Below, piece after piece: positions 34,201 through 45,929 of a DNA stretch of 64,000 nucleotides. Position numbers and translations under genes: made by a program. How positions within the stretch are numbered: position 1 is the stretch's first letter; every line of letters begins with the position of its first letter. Below the pieces are notes generated by a model. The model saw only the letters and a list, made by a program, of their open reading frames with translations, searched no databases and was not told the origin of the DNA. The stretch spans positions 62,001-126,000 of the forward strand of contig NC_089570.1 of assembly GCF_040115645.1 (NCBI RefSeq), written 5' to 3'. This DNA is from Euwallacea fornicatus. Lineage: Eukaryota > Arthropoda > Insecta > Coleoptera > Curculionidae.

Positions 34201-36481
34201 GTCGTCAATGCCACCCCTGGTCTTCAGGGGGTGTCTGAACAGGGAGTCGGTCTGGTTGCGGTCGGAGTCGCGATCGTGCTGATTCCGATCTCTCCTGAAT
34301 CCGGACCGATCGCTCTCGGCGGGTCGGATCTGCGCGATCGGAACAGGTCCCTCGACCACCGTCGCCTTTCGGGGCGTCCAATTGTCGGCTCTCAAATCGA
34401 TGACATCCTTTAGCATGAACCTTATCCGGGGCTGCAAATCCACATTTTCGGCCAACGAACGCATCCGATCAAAGTATTGCTCCATGAGATTGCGACCCCT
34501 TTCCGTGTCCAAGATTCGGCCGCATGTGCGCATGATCTGACAGAGGCACTCCAGATCTTCGGAGGGATCGTCACCTCGGCGCACGAGCAACTCTCGGATA
34601 CATCGATGTAATATAGTCTCGGACAATATCTCCAACTTTCCCAGCTCTCCGATGAACTTAATATTGCCGAGCATTTTGCGTTTTGCCGTTTGACGGCGCT
34701 CCTCCAGCTCCTCCCGGTCGAAGGGAGTGCCATCCTCGGAGATTCCATTGATGTTGCGCTCGAGGGCCGCCGCTCGATTCTCAAACTCGACTTTGCACTT
34801 GTTGAGAAGCAAAATGCGGAACGTGTTTGTTGATCCGTCGCCTTGTTCGAAATTGGGCGCTTCTTCGCTCAGTCTCTTGCAAAGCTGAGCGTACATCGAC
34901 GAGTACTTCGGCTCATCGAGTGCCTACAACGAATATATCGAAATTGTGAAACACACGAACATTTTTCTTAAGCAATACGTTTTTCTCAACACCCATAAAT
35001 GCATCAAAAGATTTCGGGTACGTTTATTAGCGCAGGTCAAATTTCTGACGATTTCTAATGATTCAAATGCGCTAACGTTAACGCGGAAGTGGTAGTTTTC
35101 AAAAAATAATTTGTGTTATTTTATATTAAACGGGTTAATATCGAATCTGTGACTGAAACGTTGAAAACAAGACAGCGAAACAGATGACATTGTTCTATTA
35201 CATGTAATTCTTTGAAAAAAATGGTAACTTCTAGTTTTATCTAATAAGAAAACGGTAATTACGACTTGTGTCATGTTAGTCACATGGAAATATTTCCAAC
35301 AATTTGTCGTGTCATAATTTCTAAATCATACTGCGTTCCGATGGGAAATCACTCGTCGAAAGAAAGCGAGTAATAACGCGGCTATAGGCTATTAAAAGCT
35401 GAATAATCACACGCGATGCGCCAGTTTGTAAAGATTAATGTTCTAAATCTTTGTAATTTAAATTACCAATTATATTACCGATATATAGATATACAAGATA
35501 AATAATTTTCCGCCGTAGATATTTACTAATGAAAAACCTCACATTAAAGGTATTAACCGGCTTCTCAAAGTTAAATTTAAAGCCAAACCACTGTGATGCG
35601 CCTGCAGGAAACAAAATTGCGTTTGTGAGTGTTGACACGAAGATGGGTAATACTGTGGTAATTTCAGACTTCCTTGGCATGCTTCTCACTCGAGAAGCGA
35701 TAGCCCGAACTAACCTACCTTATCAAAGATAAGCAAAATGACTCCCTTTAAGATGATCGGTGATTGCAACTCGACGCGCAGCAAATCATTGCTCAACTTC
35801 TGGAATTTCTCAGGAGTAAGCTTGTTGAGAATGCCCCGGACCTTGATTAGGGGAGAAGATAAAAAAAAATCAACAAAGTAATTGAAATTGTGCTAATTGA
35901 AACCTACTTTGCGGAAAACCTGGTCATTGCGTGACTCAGGCGTGGCGGCCGCATCGCGGAGCCGGAGCGTCGATGGTGGGACCCAGCGTCGTTTATTGGC
36001 GGAAGGTGCGGCTAAGCCGTCCTGAAAATAGGTTAGTTCAGGTCAGTACTTTACCGTAAGCTGATGACAGCATTCAAGTGCGGTAAAGGCAATTTCACAG
36101 GAGACAGGTACAATATTTTTGTAGGAGCGTACGTGTGTTAACTTTGCCATGTATCTATAAGTTCACCTAATTATCAACGTGAAGAAAAAAGTTCTAGCAA
36201 GCATGCCGGTGGCGACGGCTTGACATTTTCGACAAAAATCGGTAACACTGGCTAATGCCACTTTGGTCCGCGTTCATATGGTTTAGACATTTTTTTGTTA
36301 ACTCATTTTATTGTGAAAAAGGATAATATGCAATAATTTTTTATTTAATTCATAAGGTAGAACTTAATTACAACATGTCAAAAGTAACATGCAGTTTATT
36401 GTGTACTGATGATGAGGAAGAATTCCTTACCTTCCCCGATGCACGAGCTGCTTGTGGCCCCGATTGCCTGGGGCTCTCCGT
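31258..36481 (-). CDS. NAT1: eIF4G2 / NAT1 / DAP5, translation initiation factor; ACG start
   Basis: Eleven coding exons read leftward: 36431-36481, 35908-36021, 35719-35841, 33981-34923, 33275-33552, 33055-33226, 32469-32797, 31869-32039, 31692-31805, 31374-31628 and 31258-31320. All phases close, giving 870 residues. Order: a short N-terminus with RRWVPPSTLRLRDAATPE; MIF4G (about 45-285, e.g. MLGNIKFIGELGKLEILSE); an Arg/Gly/Pro-rich linker; MA3 (about 505-625); and a W2/eIF5C domain (about 690-865) ending in an acidic tail after VNQWLTWLQEAESEEEE. There is no eIF4E-binding region, as expected for NAT1, which drives cap-independent initiation with eIF4A and eIF3. No ATG or GTG lies in frame between an upstream TGA (about 36558) and the conserved part. 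An ACG at 36479-36481 in context cacc-ACG-g, followed by Glu-Ser, stands where vertebrate DAP5 uses GUG-Glu-Ser. The start is inferred. Confidence 0.93.
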
Positions 36482-36599
36482 GGTGAGGGTGGGGTTCTGC
36501 GAACAACCAATTGCGTGGGCGTTGCTGTGCTTGCGTAGACAAAGAAAGGTGTTTCTTCAAGGAAGTGGCCCTATTACCTAGTGAAAAAACCAATACTAA

Positions 36600-38549
36600 A
36601 AGGTCTTAGTCATGGACAGAGGTTTTCAATCCTACCTGGCTCTACACTAGAACAATTTTTAACTGTTTCACTAGAATTGTGTGCTTGAACGTTACTTCAA
36701 TATGACAATTAAGCAAAGACTTCCTGAACAATGTGAATACATCACCACAAAAGACATCCCTTTTGAGTGAGTAATTCAAAAAAATATTTTGCTAAATATT
36801 TACCACATCCCATGGTGCTAAACCTTTTCATATTTGCCTATTAAGATAAATGAAACAATTGAAGTGGTACCAAATCACTGACTGAGGACTCGGCTAAGTT
36901 CATTCTTAGAATGTATAAGTTATATTCGATGCGAGCAACGATTTGTTGACTGTCGAATCAAAAATTGTAAAAAATTTTCCATGTAAATGACTCAACGCTG
37001 TATTTGCGTCATAATCTAAGACTGGCTAAGAATTCTCAAACCTGAACTGCACAAATTAATTGAAAACCTATTTATCCCCGCTCGAAACAAAAAAATTATA
37101 CATTGATAAGCTAAAGAGAGAAGTGCACAAGAAGCAGTTGCAGGACATACAAGGGAATGAAAAAATTGAGGGCCAGAGGTCCAAAGTTGACAAAATATTA
37201 ATAAAGATATGCTGACTCCTATTCAAATACTAAAACTGGAACAGAGTCGCTCATGTAAAGTTGACATTGATAATTGACGTAAAATTCAATATTTTGCACC
37301 AAAGTATTTTAAAAAAATTGCACAAACTCCTAAAAAAGCAACACGTCTTATATTTTCAACCAGAATCAGTGGATGTAGCTTAGTCATGGAAAAAACCCAA
37401 AACCGTATCTATGAGAACGCAGGGCAAGGAACGGAGCTAGTGAAAAGAAGTAAACTGAAATAATGGTGGGAAAAGATGAGTGTGGGTCTTAGTGGGAATA
37501 CTTTCGGTGCAATATAGAATGTACGACGAAATCGTTTGGCCAATTTCGCTATTTTAGTTGATTGGAAATAAGCAATATACAGTTCTGTTTAAGCCTTTGT
37601 TGAAAGCAACTTTCTAATTGCTAAATAGTTAAATGATTCACAGACCATCAATATAGAAATATATATTGCAAGTACTGATTGTTAATTTTACATAAATTAA
37701 AGTCAGCCAATAACACTTTGCCAGAAAAGTTTTATGTATTATACATTGCACTTACCCAATTCTTAAATAAATAAGTTGAGGTAAATATTTTATGAAAAGC
37801 CAGAAGTTCAATGATCATATTCCATGCTGCATGGCCAAGAACTGATAAAGAGAGCTTTATACTTGCAATAAGAGAAAAAAATCCGTAAACCTGTCCAACA
37901 AAGAGCAGTGGGAGGTCAGCGACCTAAAGCTGCTGACGGTATTCAAGATTCAAGGTCTTTGTAGAGGTACATTCCAAGGATAATTTTCATAAGAAATTGA
38001 CTACCTGTAGGAATTGTTTTTCCATCTATTTGTTTCTATTACTGTGGAATATTATATTGAAAATATTTCTTCATAGACGTCTCTATTTTAAGTACAAAAA
38101 TGGCCACTGATAAAGCCTTTAAAATATAGGTACAATTCCTATCAAAACAATAATTTAACCTCTCGTAGGTTATTTCGAATTCTATTATTAATAAATTTCA
38201 TCGGAAATATGTCGTAAGCGATAATTATTATAACTAGAGCAAGAATTCTAGGTAACTTGTCCTAAAATTTAATAGAGAGAGATATTAATCCAACGCACAT
38301 CGCAACCGAGAACAAAGGAATTGGGTTGCACAAGGTTAAAACTAAGACAAAAAAAAGTAAAATTGATTACTAAATATTCTATTGCAGGAGGCTAAATGCA
38401 GAAAAATGCAAATTTACTCCGAAAATTAGTTGTGAAACGTGTTTCAGGGGCGGCTAAAGCCTCACCCGCCAAGCCATTTAGCCATTAGGGACGTCATTTG
38501 GGGTTGTTTTTTCGGTGGAGAATGAGATATAAACAATGAAAACTGCTTA
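36600..38549. other. Probable first intron of the eIF4G2 gene
   Basis: About 1.9 kb lies between the likely non-coding first exon and the first coding exon. I see only weak, broken frames and no recognisable element. Confidence 0.4.
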
Positions 38550-38850
38550 CCACTTTAATGATCACAACGAACGGAAGAAAAACAACAAATTTTGCACTGG
38601 TTTATGTCTCTTTTTGTTTAAATAAACGAAATCAAAACGTGTTTTACTAGAGTCGCGGCTTGTTGTGCTGCCGAGCCGAGTAGACTCAACTCTGAGTGAG
38701 TTTGACAGTGACAGCTCTGACTTATCTGACATTTCAGCGTTGCAAAAATGATATTTACATGAGTAATAATTGGAAATGTGACAACATGTTGCGGTTGGTA
38801 GAACCAGGCGCCATTTTCTTACACATTTTAAATAGTTTTCAATAACAGAA
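38550..38850 (-). other. Likely 5' UTR exon and promoter region of the eIF4G2 gene
   Basis: A strong splice donor (gtg followed by gtaagc, intron from 38549) faces leftward toward the first coding exon. The preceding sequence is GC-richer than its surroundings and without a long frame. The coding exon at 36431 can also be preceded by an acceptor (cactag near 36581), giving a first intron of about 2 kb. The transcription start is not defined. Confidence 0.45.
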
Positions 38851-39110
38851 CTCATGCTTAAATAAATTTATATGCTTACAAATTAAATCACATTATATGC
38901 AACTCAAAGAGTGCTTAAGCTAGGTGATATTGCAAAATCATCGACATGCCCACTAATTAGTTATTTAACTAACTTTAAGTGTATTCGAGGTATTGCACAA
39001 TAATCAAATTTTAAGATCCCTATGGTCCATTTAAATAAGAGGTTTAAGGGCAATAGAATTAAATGCTAATATGAAAAAGAAAAGTTTTTAATTTAATATT
39101 CAATAACAAT

Positions 39111-39696
39111 CTAAACAAACCTGGAAGCTATACCCAATAACTTAGTATAATCTGCCCCTTTAGAAAAAGTTTTCTCCTTTAATATCGTCCTTAATATAGT
39201 CGGAATAGGAACATAAATTCTAGTTCCAAGGGGAGTTCCATTATCATCTATGAGCACTATATTGTTACTGTCAAACTTAGCAACTTTTGGCTTCTGGTTC
39301 TGTTTGAGACCTACAAGAATACCCTTTTTCTTTTCTCCTTTTATGGCGACCAAGACTTTATCTCCTGGAAAACAAAGCAAGTACACAGTAATCCTAGTTC
39401 AGTGTTTTAATTTGTTGTTTTGTATCTTGCCTCTCAAAACATCTTGAACATTCCTTTTACTTACCTATCATTCCTATCCCTTTTTTATTGTAAACGTGAA
39501 TGCACTTTGGCGGTTTGCCCTCTGCCATTGCTTGCTTCCCAATGGGGCTGTTGTCTACTACTCGAAGCTTGGTCATTTTTTGTATTTCATGGAAGGTTGT
39601 CGATGTGTGGAAATGAAAATTGAAATGGCAATGCACAACTTTTTGTAAATTTGCCGATTTGTGTTTTAAGAGCGTTCCGAATTTGTTTAAATTCAT
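39111..39696 (-). CDS. mRpL14: Mitochondrial ribosomal protein L14 (uL14m)
   Basis: Two exons, 39465-39696 and 39111-39364, join in phase 1 (intron 100 bp) to give 161 residues. The first about 40 are a basic/hydrophobic leader that would take the protein into mitochondria. The uL14 fold follows, with MTKLRVVDNSPIGKQAM, KGIGMIGDKVLVAIKGEKKK, KPKVAKFDSNNIVLIDDNG and GTRIYVPIPTILR. It binds rRNA at the large-subunit interface. The gene lies about 260 bp upstream of the eIF4G2 5' region in the same direction, so the two are close but separate units. Confidence 0.95.
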
Positions 39697-42497
39697 TTTT
39701 TTGGTAAGTCGTATTTTAAATGTTATTTCGCGTCTAAAGTGAGGTTAAAATTGCAACGTTGTCAAGTCGCCGATCTAATTTGACAAATCGCCTCTGCCGT
39801 GAAATGAAGAATAGGAACGGTGGATTCACGGTACCGAGATGTACGTTCAAGTAAAATGACTTAACTATATAAAGAACTTTGCAAACTAAAAACGTTTGAT
39901 AGATTACATCGAGGTATAATAATTACCTGATAAATGTGAAAAAAACAATGTAAATTTTTCTGAAGATTAATATTTTATTTTACATTTTTCTTCAGATTCA
40001 TAACAATAAAAAAATCATGTTAAAACAATATACAGTAGGTAGATATTCAATTATTGCCTTTTTGACTTAAAATACATTTCGCTTTTTTACGTGAACAAAT
40101 AAAAAGGTAAAATGCCCGCATCGAACAGGAAAAAGGTTCATGTCTCTATTTATGTTAAGAGCAATATAAGTTACAATCTTTTCCAATGCGCTGAAATAGA
40201 ATATCATGTTTATATCACAATCGGGAGGCATCCACAAAAAAAAACACACACACACAAAGAAATTTTATACATAGGTACAACAATGGTTTAAAATAGTTCT
40301 CTTCACATAGCAAATCTATATCACTTTTAGTTCTTATTAATAAAACTCTGGAAGACAGACCTAAAACTCGGTAAAGAATCAACGAATTTACCGCTTCGAA
40401 ATGTATATGTACAGACAGGAAAATTTACTATTATAGTAGGTAGTCGTTTATTTCAGAAATAATATACCTAAAATTCTGAAATTAATACGCGATTATTAGA
40501 CATTTTGGCACTACACTTTAGAGGAGACTAAGAAAAGCAGGGCGATGTTTCTCATAAAGATAAAGCCTGCTCTAATTATATATTGCTATGCATTTATTTT
40601 TATTTTTATTTCTACTATAGGTACCTACCTAGTGAACTTGTTTGTGCATGTGGAACCTCAATGTACTCATTTGGCCACACTGATTGAACGAAAGTGGCAC
40701 TTCTCACGATTTAGTGCCACTTCGCACTTCATCTACATTTCCTAGCCGTATCGCTTATTTTTTACGTTATGTACAAAAACAAGGAAGAGAAAACTACACC
40801 TATTTAGAATTGGTTTATTACGACATTGTAATCAAGTATTGAAAAAGTCAATCATCGCACATTGAGTTTCCTCTGTTGGAGTTGCTTGTGAAGTAAGAAG
40901 ACTTCTAGCAGTGCGATTAAGTAGTTTTTGTATAGATTAAACGATTTTTACACCACAGCCTTTTTCACATATACCATAAACATGTCTGTTTTCATAGAAG
41001 ATGAAACAAATCGATTGTTCAATTAAATAAATTGATAACAATACAAAGTTAACGTGGGCCTCAAAGTAAAGGTACACTTTCCGATACAGCAAAACCGCAA
41101 GGATTCAGTATGAATTGGATTGTGAACATAAAATATGATGATTTTGCTACACCTTTTCTCCTGTCTTCACCTACCCTACAGAGCAATTAAGCGAAAGACG
41201 TCTTCTTATAGCTACAATATGTAGCACAGAAATGTTCAACCTTTCACCAGCACAAGTATATTCTGAAATTACATGCCGTGTAGCATAACCATGACTTTTT
41301 AAGCATTCTAGTTGCATTGCAACATTTAAGAAATCGAGTTAAATAGTTAATGAGCATAAAATTACACATTTCAATAAATATTCTAACAATAATATGTAAT
41401 TACATGATTTAATAAAATAAAATATGTAACCTTTACACGTTTTTAAAAGCCTGGTTTGAATGGGCGCTTTTCAATTTTACAATATAGTATATTGTATATT
41501 ACTCTCTAATTGCACAAGTTTTCTGCGCGAATTTGTTAAGCTCAAATTAAATAACGAACACGAAATAACCATTTGGTGCGAGTTGAATACGATACTGTAC
41601 TACAACTAGTGCACTAAATACAAACTTATGACTTTGGAAGTGTGGAATAGATTGTCCATAGTGATACAGATCTTGGTGCCTGGGCCGTAATCTGTTGATC
41701 TATTATCTCAGACCAAAACGCATTATAATTTGAAAATCACGTGATTTTTAAATCACAAAACATTTTTATATGTAATCATAAATCGAACTTGGGGGACTTC
41801 CCAAGTGCGTATTTCGTATAAACGATGATTTCTTTGCCTGTTCGCTATTTCTTCTGTTATGTTTCGGAGCAATTCCGACCAATTAACTATTACTAGCTTC
41901 CGACTTCTTTATAATGATCTAAATCAACAATTGGTCACCTCTTTTTCATAAACCTATAAAGTTATAATTATTTTTATACCTGTCGCCAAAATGATCGCAA
42001 CATCACCAGTCATCACTAACCATTCAATAATAGTCACTTTCCTTCAACTTGTGATTTCGGATTGGAATACATTGTGCTTTAAAAATAGCGTGATTTTTTT
42101 ATTCATAACGCGTTTTGATCACATATCGAGGTGGATTAATTTTAAATATAAATTCCAAATTTTGATTACGCGTTTCGAACTTTCATCAATTTACTTTGAC
42201 ACTCCTAGAAAAATTGTTTCATGCGAGAGTAAGAAAATGCAGAAAACGTAAGTGTAAACGGGTAAAACAACATTTTAGTTCACTCGTAGATAAAAAGAAC
42301 TCTCTAATCATATTCAGAGAAGAGACTTAAAGCAATATTCAACGACTTACATAACAGTTATATTACTCACAAAAATGTCGCAGCGACAATGTGAATAACG
42401 TTCTTCAGTTATCATCACATTTTCGAGAAGGGAAAAAACAAATATAACAATTCTCTAAAAACAAAAACCGAATCTACTACTGTTTGTAAGGTGTGTA
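39697..42497. other. Intergenic DNA, likely with the long 3' UTR of the fork head gene
   Basis: There are no coding frames of note. On the minus strand AATAAA-type signals occur around 39970-39990, so the 3' UTR of the FoxN gene may be up to about 2.5 kb. A long 3' UTR is common for developmental transcription factors, but its end is not proven here. Confidence 0.4.
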
Positions 42498-45126
42498 TTA
42501 CCTCGACTGATTAATGTCGAGTTCACGTCTGTGCTTGAGCCATTCGTCCTGATTGTTGTTGAACACCTTTTTGGGAGACGGATTTTCCTTTCGTTTTACT
42601 CGAAGCATTCGAGGCTGGAAAGGAACGTGCTTTTGCTCCTCGCAGCTGTTTTCCTCTTGAGCATCGAGAAAACGAGGGATTTTGGTTTGGGGCTCGCAAT
42701 CGCTATGGTCCATTATTGACCTGTACGAAAAAGTGACTTTTTTGCAAATGCACAGCAATACGTAATGAATCCTACACTTACCTCTTATTGGTGACTAATG
42801 TTGCTAAATTAAGCAGAGTCTCCGCACCCTCTTTAATCCTCCGTTCCTCGTCGTCTTCAAAATTTATTTTCCTACGCACCACTTTTAACCGTTTCCTAAA
42901 AAGAAACTATGTTTAATTTTCTTTCTTAAAAACCCTATCGGGGTTTAATAAACTTTTGTGTCCTCAACTCTAGCCCATTTCTAAACATCGCAACGGTGTT
43001 GTGTCCCCGAAATCAAAAATAAACGGGCTTCTTACCTATTTCGGATGATCCTCAAGTCATCGCTTTATCGAAAAAATAATCATTTTTCAAAACACACGTT
43101 TTTGAGAGAGCAAGAGAACGCATTGCGACTTACTTGTCTTCGTCGCTCTCGAAAGCCTCGTCTTCATTGTCGCCGCTATCCGCGGCGCTATACGTATGAT
43201 CTTGACTTGGAGAAGTGGTAATTACCTAATAACGTAGAGTAGGAGAAGATCTCATACAAAAAGAGTTTGTTGTATTGTCTAAGATCTTATACAATACAAC
43301 AAGTATCTCTCAGCACAACAAATACCTGCATCTCCTGCTTAACTTTATTGACTCTAGCGGCATGCTTCAGGCTTAGCATCACGGCGGCTGCGTCTGCGGC
43401 ATCCAGTGATTCCTCCTAAAAAAAAGTCGTTTTGTCCTTCGATAATTCTTTAAAAATATCTAAATTATCAAGGATTATAGAAAAGAGGCAACATAGATAG
43501 TGTGGTAAAAGGTGCATGACCCCAGAAAAAGTAGCGAGTGAACTAAAACTTAAACCACGCTATATATTATATGCAATCCTACCCCAATATTAGACCTGTA
43601 CTGACCTGTTCCGATTTCACATTAGGATGTTGCATAGACCGCCCGGTGGCTGCTAATTTTCTGCTCAAATACGGAAACAGTTCAGGATTTGGGAGATTCG
43701 CGCCTTTATTGCCGATCATCTCATCCTTAATGGTAGATTGGGTATTTTTCGTAGACGTGGCATAAGCTATTGAGCCTTCAATGGCGGGGCAAGGATAGAA
43801 AGGTGACCGATTCAAAGATTCTATTAGGTTCGGTTTGTATTGTGGGTCCACCGTCCACAGTGAGCCTTTGCCCAAGTTCTACCAAAGTAAACAGACATAG
43901 TGAATACGTTTGAACAAAACAAGTCCTTTATTATTAACACTTTAACAACAATAAACAAAAAAAAAACGATGATCTTACTTTATTACTTACTGGAACCTTC
44001 TCCACCTTTTGGAAGCACTTATTCAATGAGAGATTGTGTCTAACGCTGTTTTTCCAGCCGGTGGGAGCGTTCTTGAAATAAGGAAAATGATCTAGAATCC
44101 AGGCGTAAATTTCCTTAACTGGCAAAGCCTTCTGCTTCGAGTCCTCTATGGCCATAAATATGATACAGGAAAATGAATAGGGAGGTTTACTCTGCACGTG
44201 CACTTGGGGATCGTACGGCACGTTCAGGCTGCGCATGCTTTGATTACTACTGCTCTGCTTTGGAAGAAAATCCCACATAGTTTTAGAAGGAATGATTATG
44301 TAGCTTTACCTGATAGTTGGAATTGGAGGTAGTTTTCGGAGTCGGCGAATTCACGACGGTACAAGTGGAAGACTCAGGCGTGCCGACAGAGGAATCGTCC
44401 ACGTAGTCGCTCGTGGGCGATTGGTCGGGTAGGAATGACACGTTATTTTTTACAGGAGTGGAAGTGGTGCTACTTGGAGGCGAAGCGTTGATGTTCATTC
44501 CTGCGACCAAAATCTAACTTCAATAATAACTATTTTTAACAGTTTTTAGGGTCTGTACCACTACAATGACAAGTACTATCAAATAAGCATTTTTACACCA
44601 ATGTTTTTCTGTCATTTCTGCCATTATGTTTAACTTTCAACTTAATTTAAACCTTAATTTCCACTAAAAAAAAAAAAAAAAAAAAAAAACAAGGAATCTG
44701 ATTTAACTTTTCATGTCATCTTAGAGCTATAAAACAAATCATAAGATTCTGCCAGAAAAAATCGGTAAATAATGTTTGGCCCTTTGGATAGTGACTATCC
44801 TGTATATTCATCATACAACTTTTATTGAATACTTGTCCATTATTTCCGCACAATAAAAGATAACTGATTCTGTACATATCTGATTCATACTTCTACTCCT
44901 AACTACATGTTTCCATACCTTTGAGAACATCTCCCTCATGTAACCAAGACAAACTAGTTAAATCATCGTCGGGTACTTTCTGGCTCTGTGCCACAGCTAA
45001 CAAAATCGAAATCGGCGATTGAGCATTATTTAAAGGAGTGTATGCAATGGGACTTCCCGGTTCTGACATACGTGGAGCAGCGAGCGCAGCCTCACTTTGG
45101 GCTGAGCCTGGTCGCTCAGGTGACAT
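42498..45126 (-). CDS. CHES-1-like: FoxN2/3-type fork head transcription factor (CHES-1-like)
   Basis: Nine coding exons: 44919-45126, 44310-44500, 43991-44257, 43606-43878, 43326-43415, 43134-43225, 43036-43062 (27 nt), 42782-42895 and 42498-42720. Phases close to 494 residues. The N-terminus has the FoxN box LTSLSWLHEGDVLK. The fork head domain (about 155-250) starts SKPPYSFSCIIFMAIED, has helix 3 as GWKNSVRHNLSLNKCF, and ends KGSLWTVDPQYKPNLIESL. The split of the domain by an intron after KVEKVP and the KGSLW wing fit FoxN2/3. A Ser/Pro-rich spacer, an acidic stretch (DSGDNEDEAFESDED) and a conserved tail (IKEGAETLLNLATL) follow. It acts in the nucleus; relatives act in checkpoint control and development. 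A strong acceptor (ttttgcag) just before 45150 shows that a non-coding exon lies upstream. Confidence 0.93.
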
Positions 45127-45691
45127 TAAGTTAGTTGAAAGGGATTAATGCTGCAAAACACAACAGTTAGGCTAAATAAATTGTATGTGCTGACTGTTTA
45201 TGATCTTGAAATTTAGTACTCATAGGCTGCAGCGTTAGAAGCCCAAGAAACAATCGTGTAAGGAATTTTGTCACCAAACACAGAAAACGTCATACTATAT
45301 ATTGACTGATTTACACTGAATTGACAAGTTATCCTCCTTACAGTTTCATCGGTTACTTTGTATATAGTGGCATCCTTAAAGCGATACGACCTTCAGTGAC
45401 GTCTGCTTACCTAATTGGGCTGAGTTTACGACTTATTTGATATAAATAGTAATACAAATTAATTTAGCACAGTCGTGTCGCAATAAAACATGTTTTCTTT
45501 ATCGCTTTCTTTACAGATGCTTCATTGACCGAATCACACTAATCACGAAGCTACACACGAATATTTATGTATCAAATTAAAACTGTAAAGTAAACTTCAA
45601 AACACTTTAATTTTTCTTCACCACAATTAGAAATAATTTCACAAAAAAATATATGTTTTTTCCTGTCATCAAATCCAGAATTCTGGACATC

Positions 45692-45893
45692 TTTATCATG
45701 GCAACATTTTAGGGTTTTGGGACAGTGCAGTTGCTATGCCAACCGGTTAACCGAGCATCCATAGTTGGGGCGAGTCGCGACACTCCTACGGCGTATCTGT
45801 GCGCTTTACTTATGAGGAAACCCGATTGGTTTTCGACGGCGGGCGTCGCAGCTCATTGCAGATCGGTTGCAGCGTCACCGTCTCTATGACAAC
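45692..45893. promoter_or_regulatory. GC-rich promoter-like region with three X-box-like (RFX) sites
   Basis: Upstream of the fork head gene a GC-rich island carries gtctctatgacaac (45880-45893), a full match to the X-box consensus RYYNYYWWRRNRAC. Two near matches also occur: gttgctatgccaac (45730-45743) and, on the other strand, gttgccatgataaa (45692-45705). RFX factors bind such sites. The promoter role is inferred from position and composition. Confidence 0.4.
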
Positions 45894-45929
45894 CACTGGC
45901 TCGGTTGCCGTTTTTAAATGATTTTTCCT

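Noticed and set aside
36375..36581. Plus-strand 68-residue frame
   Set aside because: It is the antisense shadow of the first coding exon of eIF4G2.
42782..43225. A frameshift in the fork head gene tail
   Set aside because: Rereading the donor as ending after GACAA and adding the 27-nt exon restores the frame fully.
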